Source of the DNA: an uncultured Clostridia bacterium
GTDB taxonomy: Bacteria; Bacillota; Clostridia; Lachnospirales; Anaerotignaceae
DNA: 64,000 nucleotides
Assembly: GCA_910583755.1 (NCBI GenBank)
Contig: CAJTZO010000009.1
Coordinates: forward strand, 1 to 64,000
Direction: 5' to 3'
Shown here: positions 48,641-57,310 of the stretch, one piece after another
Layout of the letters: every line of letters begins with the position of its first letter
Numbering within the stretch: the stretch's first letter is position 1
Notes under the pieces: generated by a model
What the model saw: only the letters and a program-made list of their open reading frames with translations
Databases searched by the model: none
What the model was told of the DNA's origin: nothing
Position numbers and translations under genes: made by a program

Positions 48641-49687
48641 TCAAACAAAGTCCTTTGATAAATCAGTGGCAAAAAAGCGGAAAGCAGAAGGGAGCGCATA
48701 GTTTTGTTCTAATTCTTTTTGCGTTACCCATACGAAATCATAGCAATTTTTAAAAGATTCTGCATTTATAATATACCCTTGCATATGCCATTCCATATGT
48801 GTAAAAATATGTTTTGCTTTTCCCATATCTTTTATCTTTGTATATTCTATGTCCCATTTTGATAATTGCTTCTTTGGAGTCGTTTCTTCTTCTATTAAAA
48901 CATTTGGTAATTCCCATAAATTGGATAATAAACCAGTGCTTTCTCTTTTATGCAATGCTAATTTATTTTGACATAGGATACAAAATACCATACGATTTTC
49001 AATGCGTCTTTGTTTTTTTGGTGTTTTGTGAGGAAATTCTAATACAGAATTCTGCTTATATGCTTTACAATATTTTTGTATAGGACATTCTTTACATTTT
49101 GGCATACCATTTGGTAAACAGATAAGTGCCCCTAGTTCCATCAATGCTTGATTAAATATGCTAGGATTTGTTTGTTGCAATACTTTTTTGATACTATTTG
49201 CATATTCTTTTTTTAATTCTGTATGATTTCTATTATCTGCATACAATCTGGATAGAACTCTGATAACATTTCCGTCAACGGCTGCTTCAGGTAATCCAAA
49301 TGCAATGGAAGCAATCGCTCCAGCCGTGTATTCTCCAATCCCTTTTAAAGAAAGCAATTTTTCATAAGAATTTGGAATGATTCCATGATGTTGTTCTATA
49401 ATTTCAAGAGCAGCTTTTTTTAAATTTTTTGCTCTATTATAATATCCTAAGCCCTGCCAGAGTTTTAACAATTTTTCATCAGAAACCTTTGCTAAATCTT
49501 CCACAGTAGGCAATTCTTTTATGAAACGAGCATAATATTGCTTTACAGCTTCAACTCTTGTTTGTTGTAACATAATTTCAGAAATCCATATATGATAAGC
49601 AGAAGGAGTTTCTCTCCAAGCAAGCTGACGAGCATTTTTTTGATACCATGTTGTTAAATCTGTTACAATCTTGATTAAATCATCCAT
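48641..49687 (-). CDS. mutY: A/G-specific adenine DNA glycosylase MutY
   Basis: Removes adenine mispaired with 8-oxoguanine. The 348-residue protein has the catalytic Glu37 in SEIMLQQTRV, a helix-hairpin-helix LKGIGEYTA (114-122), catalytic Asp138 in VDGNVIRV and a 4Fe-4S cluster of Cys190, Cys198, Cys201 and Cys207. The first Cys spacing is one residue longer than in E. coli. The C-terminal third is the Nudix-like 8-oxoG recognition domain with the HIFTHMEWHMQ motif. The start at 49687 follows AAGGAGGCTAAA. Confidence 0.96.
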   Translation of the reverse strand: MDDLIKIVTDLTTWYQKNARQLAWRETPSAYHIWISEIMLQQTRVEAVKQYYARFIKELPTVEDLAKVSDEKLLKLWQGLGYYNRAKNLKKAALEIIEQHHGIIPNSYEKLLSLKGIGEYTAGAIASIAFGLPEAAVDGNVIRVLSRLYADNRNHTELKKEYANSIKKVLQQTNPSIFNQALMELGALICLPNGMPKCKECPIQKYCKAYKQNSVLEFPHKTPKKQRRIENRMVFCILCQNKLALHKRESTGLLSNLWELPNVLIEEETTPKKQLSKWDIEYTKIKDMGKAKHIFTHMEWHMQGYIINAESFKNCYDFVWVTQKELEQNYALPSAFRFFATDLSKDFV

Positions 49688-49707
49688 TTTAGCCTCCTTA
49701 TAGCAAA

Positions 49708-49910
49708 AGCCAAGCAAATGCTTGGCACAGTCTGTCAATAAAGTCTTTTTTTGTGGGTTTCACCCACACCCACTAACTTTTTTAAAAAAAGTTGGACAAA
49801 AAACTTTATTGGAAAAACTAGCGTTTTTCCTTATCAAATCGATATTTTTAGCGAAATGTTAATTTCACATTAAGGTTTTTTAACAAGCTGAGCTAAACAA
49901 ATACTTGGCA
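49708..49910. mobile_element. Short copy of the dispersed hairpin element with flanking duplications
   Basis: The 163-bp element (49728-49890) has the same ends (CAGTCTGTCAATAAAG and AACAAGCTG) as the 45545 copy. It lacks the internal TTCTTTC-AAGAAAG and GAGGGCTAGCCCTC hairpins, as though deleted between two AAGTT/AGGTT stretches. The 20 bp on each side (49708-49727 and 49891-49910) are direct repeats matching at 17 of 20. The left copy itself forms a GCCAAGC-AAAT-GCTTGGC hairpin. It lies between mutY and purH, 47 bases past the purH stop. Confidence 0.85.
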
Positions 49911-49956
49911 AAAAAATAAAAATCATAAAACTTCTTTTTTTAAAAAAGAAAGTAAT

Positions 49957-51510
49957 TTAATGTCTAAAATGACGCATTCCTGTAAATATCATTGCAATTC
50001 CTGCTTTGTCACAAGCATCTATGGATTCTTGGTCACGAACAGAGCCGCCCGGCTGAATAATTGCGGTAATTCCTGCTTTTGCACAAGCCTCTACACAATC
50101 AGGAAATGGGAAAAAGGCATCAGATGCCAAAACAGCACCTTTAACAGTTTCAACTCCTAAATGATTAATGCCATGTTCAATCGCTTGTTCACAAGCCCAG
50201 ATTCGATTTACTTGTCCGGGTCCAATACCAACAGATTGCTTATTTTTACCAATAGCAATTCCGTTTGATTTTGTATATTTTACCATTTTCCATGTAAATA
50301 ACAAATCTTCCATTTCTTCCTGAGAAGGTTTTCTTTGTGTCACAACTTTTAAATCTTGTTCTACAAGCAATTCATTATCAATATCTTGCACTAAAATACC
50401 GCCAGACACTTTTTTCACATCAATGGAACCTGCTGCCTGTTTTTGTGTAATATTTTCTAATGTCATTAAACGGATATTTTTCTTTTTTTCTAAGATTTCA
50501 AGGGCTTCTTTTTCAAAAGAAGGAGCAAGTACAATTTCCACAAAAATTTTATTGATTTCTTCTGCAGTTTTTTTGTCAATTTCTCTGTTAGAAACAATAA
50601 TTCCCCCAAAAATGGAAACAGGGTCAGAATGGTATGCTTTTATATAAGCATCATAAATGGTTTCTGCGCTACCCACACCACAAGGGTTTGCATGCTTACA
50701 AGCAACAATAGTTGGTTCCTCATATTCTTTTAATAATTCTAATGCACCATTGGTATCATTGATATTGTTAAAAGAAAGTTCTTTTCCATGAAGCTGTACC
50801 GCATTTGTCAAAACACCTTTTTGATTTCCTATTTCTCTGTAAAAAGCAGCTTTTTGATGTGGATTTTCTCCATATCTCATTTCTTGTACTTTTTCATAAG
50901 TCAAACTTAAGGTGTCTGGAAATTGTTCTATACCAGCTTGTTTTTTCATATAATCTGCAATCAAGCTATCATAATGAGAGGTATGCATAAATACTTTTGC
51001 ACTTAAGTAGAATTTTGTATCTATAGAAATTTCCTTGTTTTGTTTTAACTCTGTAAGTACCTTATCATAATCTGTTGGGTCAATTATGACAGCTACATCT
51101 TGATAATTTTTTGCGGCTGCTCTTATCATAGTAGGTCCACCGATGTCGATGTTTTCAATGGCTTGTTCTCTTGTCACGCCTTCTTTTAAAATAGTTTGTT
51201 TGAAAGGATATAAATTGACAATTACCATATCAATAGTATCAATACCTAAGTCGGAAAGTTGTTTCATATGTTCTGCATTGCCTCTGATAGCAAGAATTCC
51301 TGCATGAATGGAAGGGTGTAAGGTTTTTACACGACCATCTAAACATTCTGGAAAATGGGTTACACTGGAAATACCAATACAAGAAATGCCTGCATTTTGT
51401 AGAGTGTGATAGGTTCCACCTGTAGAAATAATCTCTACCCCTAAATTTGATAGTTCTTTCGCAAATTCTACAATTCCTGTTTTGTCGGATACACTAATTA
51501 AAGCACGCAT
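49957..51510 (-). CDS. purH: Bifunctional AICAR formyltransferase / IMP cyclohydrolase
   Basis: Catalyses the last two steps of IMP synthesis: formylation of ZMP (AICAR) and ring closure. The 517-residue protein has the cyclohydrolase domain first (MRALISVSDKTGIVEFAKEL, STGGTYHTLQNAGI, GRVKTLHPSIHAGIL). The transformylase follows with the catalytic Lys-His in VACKHANPCGVG. It ends AGIAMIFTGMRHFRH. The transcript starts with a ZTP riboswitch, which senses its own substrate ZMP, giving direct feed-forward control. Confidence 0.98.
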   Translation of the reverse strand: MRALISVSDKTGIVEFAKELSNLGVEIISTGGTYHTLQNAGISCIGISSVTHFPECLDGRVKTLHPSIHAGILAIRGNAEHMKQLSDLGIDTIDMVIVNLYPFKQTILKEGVTREQAIENIDIGGPTMIRAAAKNYQDVAVIIDPTDYDKVLTELKQNKEISIDTKFYLSAKVFMHTSHYDSLIADYMKKQAGIEQFPDTLSLTYEKVQEMRYGENPHQKAAFYREIGNQKGVLTNAVQLHGKELSFNNINDTNGALELLKEYEEPTIVACKHANPCGVGSAETIYDAYIKAYHSDPVSIFGGIIVSNREIDKKTAEEINKIFVEIVLAPSFEKEALEILEKKKNIRLMTLENITQKQAAGSIDVKKVSGGILVQDIDNELLVEQDLKVVTQRKPSQEEMEDLLFTWKMVKYTKSNGIAIGKNKQSVGIGPGQVNRIWACEQAIEHGINHLGVETVKGAVLASDAFFPFPDCVEACAKAGITAIIQPGGSVRDQESIDACDKAGIAMIFTGMRHFRH

Positions 51511-51540
51511 AAAAAATTCCTCCTTTAATTAAATAAAAAA

Positions 51541-51635
51541 CCGTCTGGGTAATTCAAAATAATGCCCAGGCGGTCGGCTTTCTCATTTGTACTCCCTGTA
51601 GTTTTTCCACTTTCCGCCAGTCATACAAATGTTTT
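51541..51635 (-). promoter_or_regulatory. ZTP (pfl) riboswitch with terminator, upstream of purH
   Basis: The minus strand shows the aptamer hallmarks of the ZTP class: GACTGGCGG near the 5' end, CTACAGGGAGTACAAATG, and the terminal GCCGACCGCCTGGGC. An expression-platform terminator pairs CCGCCTGGGC with CCCAGACGG (51541-51573) and ends in TTTTTT (51535-51540). ZMP/ZTP binding should prevent termination and switch on purH. Class assignment is by motif and the purine-gene context. Confidence 0.92.
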
Positions 51636-51644
51636 TTGTTTTTT

Positions 51645-51673
51645 ATTATATCTTATTTTTTGTCATCTATCAA
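51645..51673 (-). promoter_or_regulatory. Promoter of the ZTP riboswitch-purH transcript
   Basis: The minus strand reads TTGATA (51668-51673), a 17-nt spacer and TATAAT (51645-51650), immediately upstream of the riboswitch. Confidence 0.85.
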
Positions 51674-51804
51674 GTCAAAATAGGAGATTTGTTGGTGTTT
51701 TTTGCTTTCCTTATAACAATAGTATAGCTGTTGACTGTTTTTAAGTTTTATCAGGTTGTAAGAAGATTTGTTTTCTGATAATAACATAAAAATACCATAT
51801 CAGC

Positions 51805-51833
51805 TTGCCTTAAAAAATAACCTATGATAAGAT
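51805..51833 (+). promoter_or_regulatory. Tentative promoter of the DHFR-like gene
   Basis: TTGCCT (51805-51810), 17 nt, TAAGAT (51828-51833). Both hexamers match only four of six positions. It lies 30 bases upstream of the start codon. Confidence 0.4.
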
Positions 51834-51862
51834 AAACGATAAATCAAGATAGGAGGATTTCC

Positions 51863-52393
51863 ATGAAAAAGGTTGTTTTGTATATTGCGATGAGTTTAGA
51901 TGGATATATTGCAGACAAAGAAGGAAAGGTTGATTGGCTAAAAGGACAAAATGGGAATGAGGACATGATAGATACCTATTCTGATTTTATAAAAGAGGTA
52001 GATACAGTTGTAATGGGTTGGAATACCTATCGCCAGATTATTACAGAGTTATCTCCTAATCAATGGGTTTATAGTGATTTGACAACGTATGTCATTACAC
52101 ATAGACAATTACCTTCTACAGAAAATATAAAATTTATACAAGAAAATCCTTGTGACCTTGTGAAAAGATTAAAACAGGAACAAGGAAAAAAGATATGGAT
52201 TTGTGGAGGCGCAAAGATTGTACAAGCCTTATTAAAAGAAAAACTAATTGATGAATATACTATTTCTGTGATACCAACAATTTTAGGTGCAGGTATTCGG
52301 CTATTTGGGGAAACAGTAAAGGAAATAGAGTTAAAATTGCTAAGTACATTTACTTATAATGGAATTGTAGAATTGATTTATGTTTGTAGATAA
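51863..52393 (+). CDS. Dihydrofolate reductase-like / RibD C-terminal domain protein
   Basis: A 176-residue NADPH-dependent reductase-fold protein. The N-terminus KKVVLYIAMSLDGYIADKEGKVDWL and the nucleotide-binding IWICGGAKIVQALLKEKLIDEY are typical of the stand-alone DHFR/RibD-C family (YwjB/YyaP type). These proteins are related to DHFR, but their in vivo substrates are mostly unknown, so it should not be called folA. AGGAGGATTTCC precedes the ATG. It is convergent with the MATE gene and shares a terminator with it. Confidence 0.88.
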   Translation: MKKVVLYIAMSLDGYIADKEGKVDWLKGQNGNEDMIDTYSDFIKEVDTVVMGWNTYRQIITELSPNQWVYSDLTTYVITHRQLPSTENIKFIQENPCDLVKRLKQEQGKKIWICGGAKIVQALLKEKLIDEYTISVIPTILGAGIRLFGETVKEIELKLLSTFTYNGIVELIYVCR

Positions 52394-52397
52394 ATGT

Positions 52398-52430
52398 TCT
52401 GGATAGGAAAAATAATTTTTCCTATCCAGA
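52398..52430. terminator. Bidirectional terminator between DHFR-like and MATE genes
   Basis: A perfect 15-bp stem (52398-52412 with 52416-52430) with a 3-nt loop. The stops of the two convergent genes are only 40 bases apart and the hairpin fills the space. AAAAA/TTTTT lies at the loop end, so the distal T-runs are short, but the hairpin is very stable. Confidence 0.85.
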
Positions 52431-52433
52431 AAT

Positions 52434-53777
52434 CTAGGTTTGTAAAGTGAGCCATTTCCCTTTCCATGTATATAATGTCATCATAGTGACACCAATTGTC
52501 CAAGAAACAGGATACAATACATAAATTCCTCTTATGGTATGGAAATGTGGCAATATCAATGTTATCCAGATAATGCGGAATACACAAAAAGAAAGTAATA
52601 GTACAACCATAGGGGGAACACTTTTCCCAACACCTCTTATGGTACCTGCAAAAGCATACAAGATACCAATAAAAAAATAATAAGGACAAAAATAGGTTGC
52701 TGCAAGAACCCCATAGGAAATTGCTTCTTTATCCTTTGTAAAAAGGGTAATAATTGGCTGTACAAATAAAAGAATAAAGGTGCCTGTTATTACTGTATAT
52801 AAAAAGCTCATAATCGTTGTAACATACATTCCTTTTTTTACTCTGTCCAATTTTCCGGCACCAAAATTTTGCCCTGTAAATGTAGTGACTGCCATACTAA
52901 AACTCAATACAGGAAGAATATTAAATCCGTCTATTTTTAAATAGGCACCAAAACCAGCCATTGCTTTTGTGCCAAAGGTGTTGACACTAGATTGTACAAG
53001 AACATTAGAAAAGGAAATCACCATATTTTGTATACCAGAGGGTAATCCTATTTTGATGATTTTAAGGAGCATATCTTTATGAAACCGTATTTTTTTTAAG
53101 TTTACTTGGTAAGCAGTGGGAACTTTTCTTAAAAATGAAATAGCGAATAGTCCAGAAACTGCTTGACTAATATCTGTAGCAATCGCTGCTCCTTCCACTC
53201 CCATATGACATAGTTTAATCAATATAAAATCTAATACAATATTGGTAAAAGAAGCGATTGCCAAATAAAGTAAGGAGCGTTTTGAATTTCCTACTGCATT
53301 TAAAATACCTGCTGTCATATTATAAATAATATTAAATAAAAACCCGCAGGAATAGATACGAAGATATACAATGGATTGTTTTAATACTTCTGGAGGCGTT
53401 TTCATACATCTTAAAAAAAAGGGAGTAAAAATAACTCCTGCTGCTGTTAAGATAAGCCCTAACGCAATGGCAAGCGCAAGTGCAGTATGAATAGCAGATT
53501 GTACATTATCCCGTTTTTCTGCTCCCAAAAATTGCGAAACAATAACACCAGCACCAACGGCTGCTCCTTGTCCAAAGGCAATTAGTAAATTAATTAAGGA
53601 AGTGCTAGAACTAACGGCTGCAAGTGCATCATTTCCCACATAATTTCCTACAATAATGGAATCAACAGTATTATACATTTGTTGTAACATATTGCCGATA
53701 ATTAAAGGAATTGAAAAAAACAGTATTTGTTTCCCTATGTTCCCTTCTGTCATTAAAACAGATTTTTGTTTACTCAT
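52434..53777 (-). CDS. MATE family efflux transporter
   Basis: A 447-residue, twelve-helix exporter driven by Na+ or H+. Family blocks include LFFSIPLIIGNMLQQMYNTVDSIIVGNYVG at the N-terminus, GAAVGAGVIVSQFLGA, and the repeat-half GLPSGIQNMVISFSNVLVQSSVNTFG, GQNFGAGKLDRVKKG. It belongs to the DinF/NorM-like bacterial group; the substrate is unknown. The ribosome binding site (AAAGGTCG) is weak. A 7-bp hairpin (53808-53835) lies in its 5' untranslated region. Confidence 0.93.
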   Translation of the reverse strand: MSKQKSVLMTEGNIGKQILFFSIPLIIGNMLQQMYNTVDSIIVGNYVGNDALAAVSSSTSLINLLIAFGQGAAVGAGVIVSQFLGAEKRDNVQSAIHTALALAIALGLILTAAGVIFTPFFLRCMKTPPEVLKQSIVYLRIYSCGFLFNIIYNMTAGILNAVGNSKRSLLYLAIASFTNIVLDFILIKLCHMGVEGAAIATDISQAVSGLFAISFLRKVPTAYQVNLKKIRFHKDMLLKIIKIGLPSGIQNMVISFSNVLVQSSVNTFGTKAMAGFGAYLKIDGFNILPVLSFSMAVTTFTGQNFGAGKLDRVKKGMYVTTIMSFLYTVITGTFILLFVQPIITLFTKDKEAISYGVLAATYFCPYYFFIGILYAFAGTIRGVGKSVPPMVVLLLSFCVFRIIWITLILPHFHTIRGIYVLYPVSWTIGVTMMTLYTWKGKWLTLQT

Positions 53778-53807
53778 TTTAAAACGACCTTTAACAAAAA
53801 ATATATT

Positions 53808-53835
53808 CGCTCAAATCTAAAGAAAGACTTGAGCG
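53808..53835 (-). repeat. Hairpin upstream of the MATE gene
   Basis: CGCTCAA (53808-53814) and TTGAGCG (53829-53835) are perfect inverse complements with a 14-nt loop. It lies 31 bases upstream of the MATE start and may be an operator or the terminator of the upstream lipoprotein region. The evidence does not separate these. Confidence 0.4.
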
Positions 53836-53877
53836 ATACTTGTACTTTAACATAATGCATATGGAAAATCAATCCTT

Positions 53878-54495
53878 TTATTGCACATCTGTTATGGTTT
53901 CAACGCCATTTTCTCGATAAGTATAAACAGTAAACCCATTGTATCTCCATTCACCATCTTCTCCATCTCCTAAGCAACTAGAAGAATAATCCGTGGAAGA
54001 AGGACTTCCAATAGCTCCCTGCAAACTACTTGCACTTTGTCCAATATAGTTTAAAGCAGTTTGTTTTGCATCTTTTGCTGGTTCTGCTGGTGTTGCAGGC
54101 TCTGCTGGCTGTGCAGGTTCCGCTGGTTGTACTTCAGCAGGTTCGGCGAATTGTGCTTGTGGTGCTGGCGTTGCCGGTTCTGCTTGCGCTGGTGTTGCTT
54201 TTTGTGCAGGTTCTGCTTGTTTTGGAACTTGTGCCGGTGTTGCCTTTTGTGCAGGTTCTGTTTCTTCTGGTGCTTGTGCTGGCGTTGCCTTTTCTGCTGG
54301 CTCTGTTTCTTCTGGTTTTTCTGCCGGCGTTGCTGGTTCTGCTTTTTCTGCTGGCGTTGCTTTTTGTGCTTCTCCTTGTGAGCTTTCCTGTTGTTCTTCT
54401 ATATTTTCTAGGTTTTCAGTTGCTTTTGGTGTACTTCCGCAAGCTGTGAATAACATACTACTCACCATAAATAATAATAAAAACGTTTTTTTCAT
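53878..54495 (-). CDS. Lipoprotein with Ala/Pro/Glu-rich repeats
   Basis: A 205-residue lipoprotein. The signal peptide ends in the lipobox LFTAC (Cys at about 19). Residues 40-140 are a low-complexity spacer of AEPATPAE, TEPAEKATPAQ and related units, probably an extended stalk. The C-terminal 60 residues (TALNYIGQSASSLQGAIGSP through YTYRENGVETITDVQ) form a small globular domain seen at the ends of other clostridial lipoproteins and reminiscent of the BamE/SmpA fold. Function unknown. GAGAGGGAGAAAGAAA precedes the ATG. Confidence 0.8.
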   Translation of the reverse strand: MKKTFLLLFMVSSMLFTACGSTPKATENLENIEEQQESSQGEAQKATPAEKAEPATPAEKPEETEPAEKATPAQAPEETEPAQKATPAQVPKQAEPAQKATPAQAEPATPAPQAQFAEPAEVQPAEPAQPAEPATPAEPAKDAKQTALNYIGQSASSLQGAIGSPSSTDYSSSCLGDGEDGEWRYNGFTVYTYRENGVETITDVQ

Positions 54496-54556
54496 TTTCT
54501 TTCTCCCTCTCTATTGATTTATTTTTTAAAACCTTTCAATTTGCCTCAAACTCTAC

Positions 54557-54805
54557 AAGTTCATTTATTCTTCAAAATAAACTATAGTCTGTCAATAGAG
54601 TTTTTTTGTGGGTTTCACCCACACCCACCAACTTTTTTTAAAAAGTTGGACAAGAAACTTTATTGAGAAAACTAGCGTTTTTCCTGATAAAATCAATCTT
54701 TTTAGCAAAATTCTAGTTTCGCATTAAGGTTCTTGGAGGAGTTTGAGGGCTAGCCTTCAAGTTTTTTTGACAAGCTGAAGTTCATTTATATTTTAAAATA
54801 AACTA
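54557..54805. mobile_element. Copy of the dispersed hairpin element with 28-bp flanking duplications
   Basis: The 193-bp element (54585-54777) begins TAGTCTGTCAATAGAG and ends TTTTTTTGACAAGCTG. It carries the GTGGGTTTCACCCAC, CCAACTTTTTTT-AAAAAGTTGG, degenerate GCAAAATTCTAGTTTCGC and GAGGGCTAGCCTTC hairpins. The 28 bp on each side (54557-54584 and 54778-54805) are direct repeats matching at 25 of 28, directly abutting the ends. It lies 4 bases past the DHHW gene stop. Confidence 0.85.
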
Positions 54806-54809
54806 AATT

Positions 54810-55883
54810 TTATAGCTCAAAAATAAATTCATTTTTTGCTAAATTTGGAATGTTCCTTTCTACAATTTCCACAATGACAATATCTGCATTAACTTCTTGC
54901 ATCATCGTAAGGGGATATGGCATCTTTCTGGAAAAACGACTATGCCCAAAGCTATCCGCTAAAAAAGGATATAGAGCATTACCAAAAGAATCCCGAAACA
55001 TTAATAAAGAATGTTCTTTTTGCTCTCTTGTTGTATCAATTTGTATGTCATCTGGACCATGAATTTCTCTGTCTGGTACAAACCGAAATGGTGTTTCAAA
55101 GATTACATTGTCATCTAATTCTTTTCCAGTGGGATATAACATTTCATATAAATCTCCCTTGTGATTTTTTTCAGTATGATAAGGTGATAAATACCATTGC
55201 AGTTCATCCGATATTTCTAATGTTTGTAAAATAACATCTCTAGCCAGAGCAGCACCTTTGTTATTCCAATGGGAATCCAACCTATGATATAATATTTCTT
55301 CTTCGCTTTGAAAGATATCATAAAAATCAATAAAATGAATTTCTTCTTTTTGCATAGCAGCCATTAATTTTTTAGCATTGCTTTCCTTGGAAAGGATTTC
55401 TAATTCCGGCATATATTGCCCATATAAGCTGTTTTTGTTAGGCGCAATAAAAAATAAAAATTGTGCACCTTGTTCTTCTACATAATTTTGCATCATTTTA
55501 ATGTTATGCACAATGGTTTGGATTTCGCTATCTAATAAAACATTTTTGCCTACATAATCATTTTTTGTATCTTGATAAAAAAGCCACCCTTCTTTTCCTA
55601 AGATGACATCTTCAGAAGCAGAAGTCTTAAAAACAGTAGCAAGAATTTTATGACGTAGAGTAATCAAATCTGCTCGAAAAGCACTATGGTCTCCTACATA
55701 GTTTGTGACATCTTCCAAATAATGTGTATTGATGCTACCATCAGGAAAAGTCAACAAAGGCTTTGGTGATAATATTTCATTTGCTCTGGGTTTTGGTTGT
55801 TCTATAAAAAACATTCCAACAGAAAATAACATACAAATTGTCATAAAAAAGAAGATAAAAAAGATATATATTTTTTTATTCAT
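54810..55883 (-). CDS. DHHW / AlgX-like SGNH-fold surface protein
   Basis: A 357-residue membrane-anchored protein: one N-terminal helix (about 5-28), then an extracytoplasmic AlgX/AlgJ-type domain. The catalytic-type elements are LDSHWNNKGAALA and the Ser in LLMFRDSFGNALY. Members of this family act with MBOAT acyltransferases to O-acetylate surface polysaccharides. Three consecutive ATGs follow AGGTG; the third (55883) has the best spacing. It follows the MBOAT gene by 11 bases, confirming the pairing. Confidence 0.9.
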   Translation of the reverse strand: MNKKIYIFFIFFFMTICMLFSVGMFFIEQPKPRANEILSPKPLLTFPDGSINTHYLEDVTNYVGDHSAFRADLITLRHKILATVFKTSASEDVILGKEGWLFYQDTKNDYVGKNVLLDSEIQTIVHNIKMMQNYVEEQGAQFLFFIAPNKNSLYGQYMPELEILSKESNAKKLMAAMQKEEIHFIDFYDIFQSEEEILYHRLDSHWNNKGAALARDVILQTLEISDELQWYLSPYHTEKNHKGDLYEMLYPTGKELDDNVIFETPFRFVPDREIHGPDDIQIDTTREQKEHSLLMFRDSFGNALYPFLADSFGHSRFSRKMPYPLTMMQEVNADIVIVEIVERNIPNLAKNEFIFEL

Positions 55884-55894
55884 CATCATAACAC

Positions 55895-57289
55895 CTAAAA
55901 TTGAAAATAGATAAACGGATTAAAAGTGGAAGCAGATAAATCAATGATACTAAAGAAAAATAGTATTATCGCCAATACATAACTTCCCCTTTCAATTTTC
56001 TTTTTTGGTATAATTTTACTTAATTTTGGTACAATCTCCAAAGAACCAATGACACAAAGCAATAATATAAAAATGGTATATGGAGAAAGTAATTCTTTTA
56101 ATAATAGCGTATTTTCTAGTGAAAAAGAAGAAACCGTAAACATTTTTGTAACCATCATACTTGCTTGGGATAAATTTTCACTGCGGAATAAAACAAAACC
56201 AAGGGTTACAACAAGCATAGTATAAAGATGTCCAAGTCCTTTCCCTTTCATTTTGCCGACTGGTATGATGTTTGCTTGTTCTAATACAGAAAATAATCCG
56301 TGAAAAAGTCCCCATAAAATAAAGGTAACATTTGCACCATGCCAAAAACCAGTGGCAAAAAATACAATTAATTTGTGAATACCTGTTCGAACAGTTCCAA
56401 AGCGATTTCCACCTAGGGGAATATATAAATAATCCCGAAACCAAGAGGAAAGGGAAATATGCCATCTTCTCCAAAATTCTTTGATACTGTCAGCAGTATA
56501 AGGATAATTGAAATTTTCTTTAAAATGAAATCCAAATACTTTCCCTAAACCGATTGCCATATCACTATATCCACTAAAGTCAAAGTAAATTTGAAATATA
56601 TAGCAAATAGCACCTAACCATGCAAGACGAATATCAAGCTGTGTTTCATTTAATGCGAAAATATTGTCCACAACAAAACCTACTGTATTAGAAAGTAATA
56701 GTTTTTTTGACAGTCCAACGATAAAGCGACGAAAGCCTTCTGCTGTTTGTTGTAAGGTGCAAACTCTGTTGTCAATTTCCATAGAAACGTCATGATATTT
56801 AATAATAGGGCCTGCAATAAGTTGTGGAAAAAAGGAAATATACAAGAGCACCTTTAAAAAGTCATCGGTTCCTTCTTCGGGATTGCGGTATACATCCATA
56901 ACATAAGAAATTCCTTGAAAGGTAAAAAAGGAAATTCCTATTGGCAATACAATTCCGGTTGTGGGAATCGTAATAGAAAATATTTGATTAAAACTTGTAA
57001 TCAAAAAATCTGTGTACTTAAATAAACAAAGGATACCAATATTTATGAGTAAAGCAAAAGTAAGAATTGTCTTACATCTTTTAATCTTTTTTAGTAATCT
57101 GCCAAATATATAGTTGCATAAGACAGAAAATAAAAGTAAGGGCAAATATTGTAATTGTCCAAAAGCATAAAATACAAGGCTTGCAACGGTTAATATTATA
57201 TTTTTACCTTTTTTGCTGGGAACGATATGATACAGCAAAAATGTGATAGGTAAAAACCAATATAAAAAGATGGCTGAACTAAAAACCAC
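55895..57289 (-). CDS. MBOAT family O-acyltransferase (AlgI-like)
   Basis: A 464-residue polytopic membrane protein that moves acyl groups across the membrane. It begins MVFSSAIFLYWFLPITFLLYHIVP and has the two MBOAT histidines in EFWRRWHISLSSWFRDYLYIPLGG and ATGFWHGANVTFILWG. With the downstream DHHW protein it should form an O-acetylation system for a cell-surface polymer. It starts at GTG (57289) after GGGGGGTTGATATT, 21 bases downstream of the SLH protein gene, in one operon. Confidence 0.94.
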   Translation of the reverse strand: MVFSSAIFLYWFLPITFLLYHIVPSKKGKNIILTVASLVFYAFGQLQYLPLLLFSVLCNYIFGRLLKKIKRCKTILTFALLINIGILCLFKYTDFLITSFNQIFSITIPTTGIVLPIGISFFTFQGISYVMDVYRNPEEGTDDFLKVLLYISFFPQLIAGPIIKYHDVSMEIDNRVCTLQQTAEGFRRFIVGLSKKLLLSNTVGFVVDNIFALNETQLDIRLAWLGAICYIFQIYFDFSGYSDMAIGLGKVFGFHFKENFNYPYTADSIKEFWRRWHISLSSWFRDYLYIPLGGNRFGTVRTGIHKLIVFFATGFWHGANVTFILWGLFHGLFSVLEQANIIPVGKMKGKGLGHLYTMLVVTLGFVLFRSENLSQASMMVTKMFTVSSFSLENTLLLKELLSPYTIFILLLCVIGSLEIVPKLSKIIPKKKIERGSYVLAIILFFFSIIDLSASTFNPFIYFQF

Positions 57290-57310
57290 AATATCAACCC
57301 CCCGAATATT

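Noticed and set aside
54030..54449. A long plus-strand open frame of Leu/Val-rich composition opposite the lipoprotein
   Set aside because: It is the antisense of the Ala/Pro/Glu repeat region; the repeat composition keeps several frames open. No ribosome binding site.
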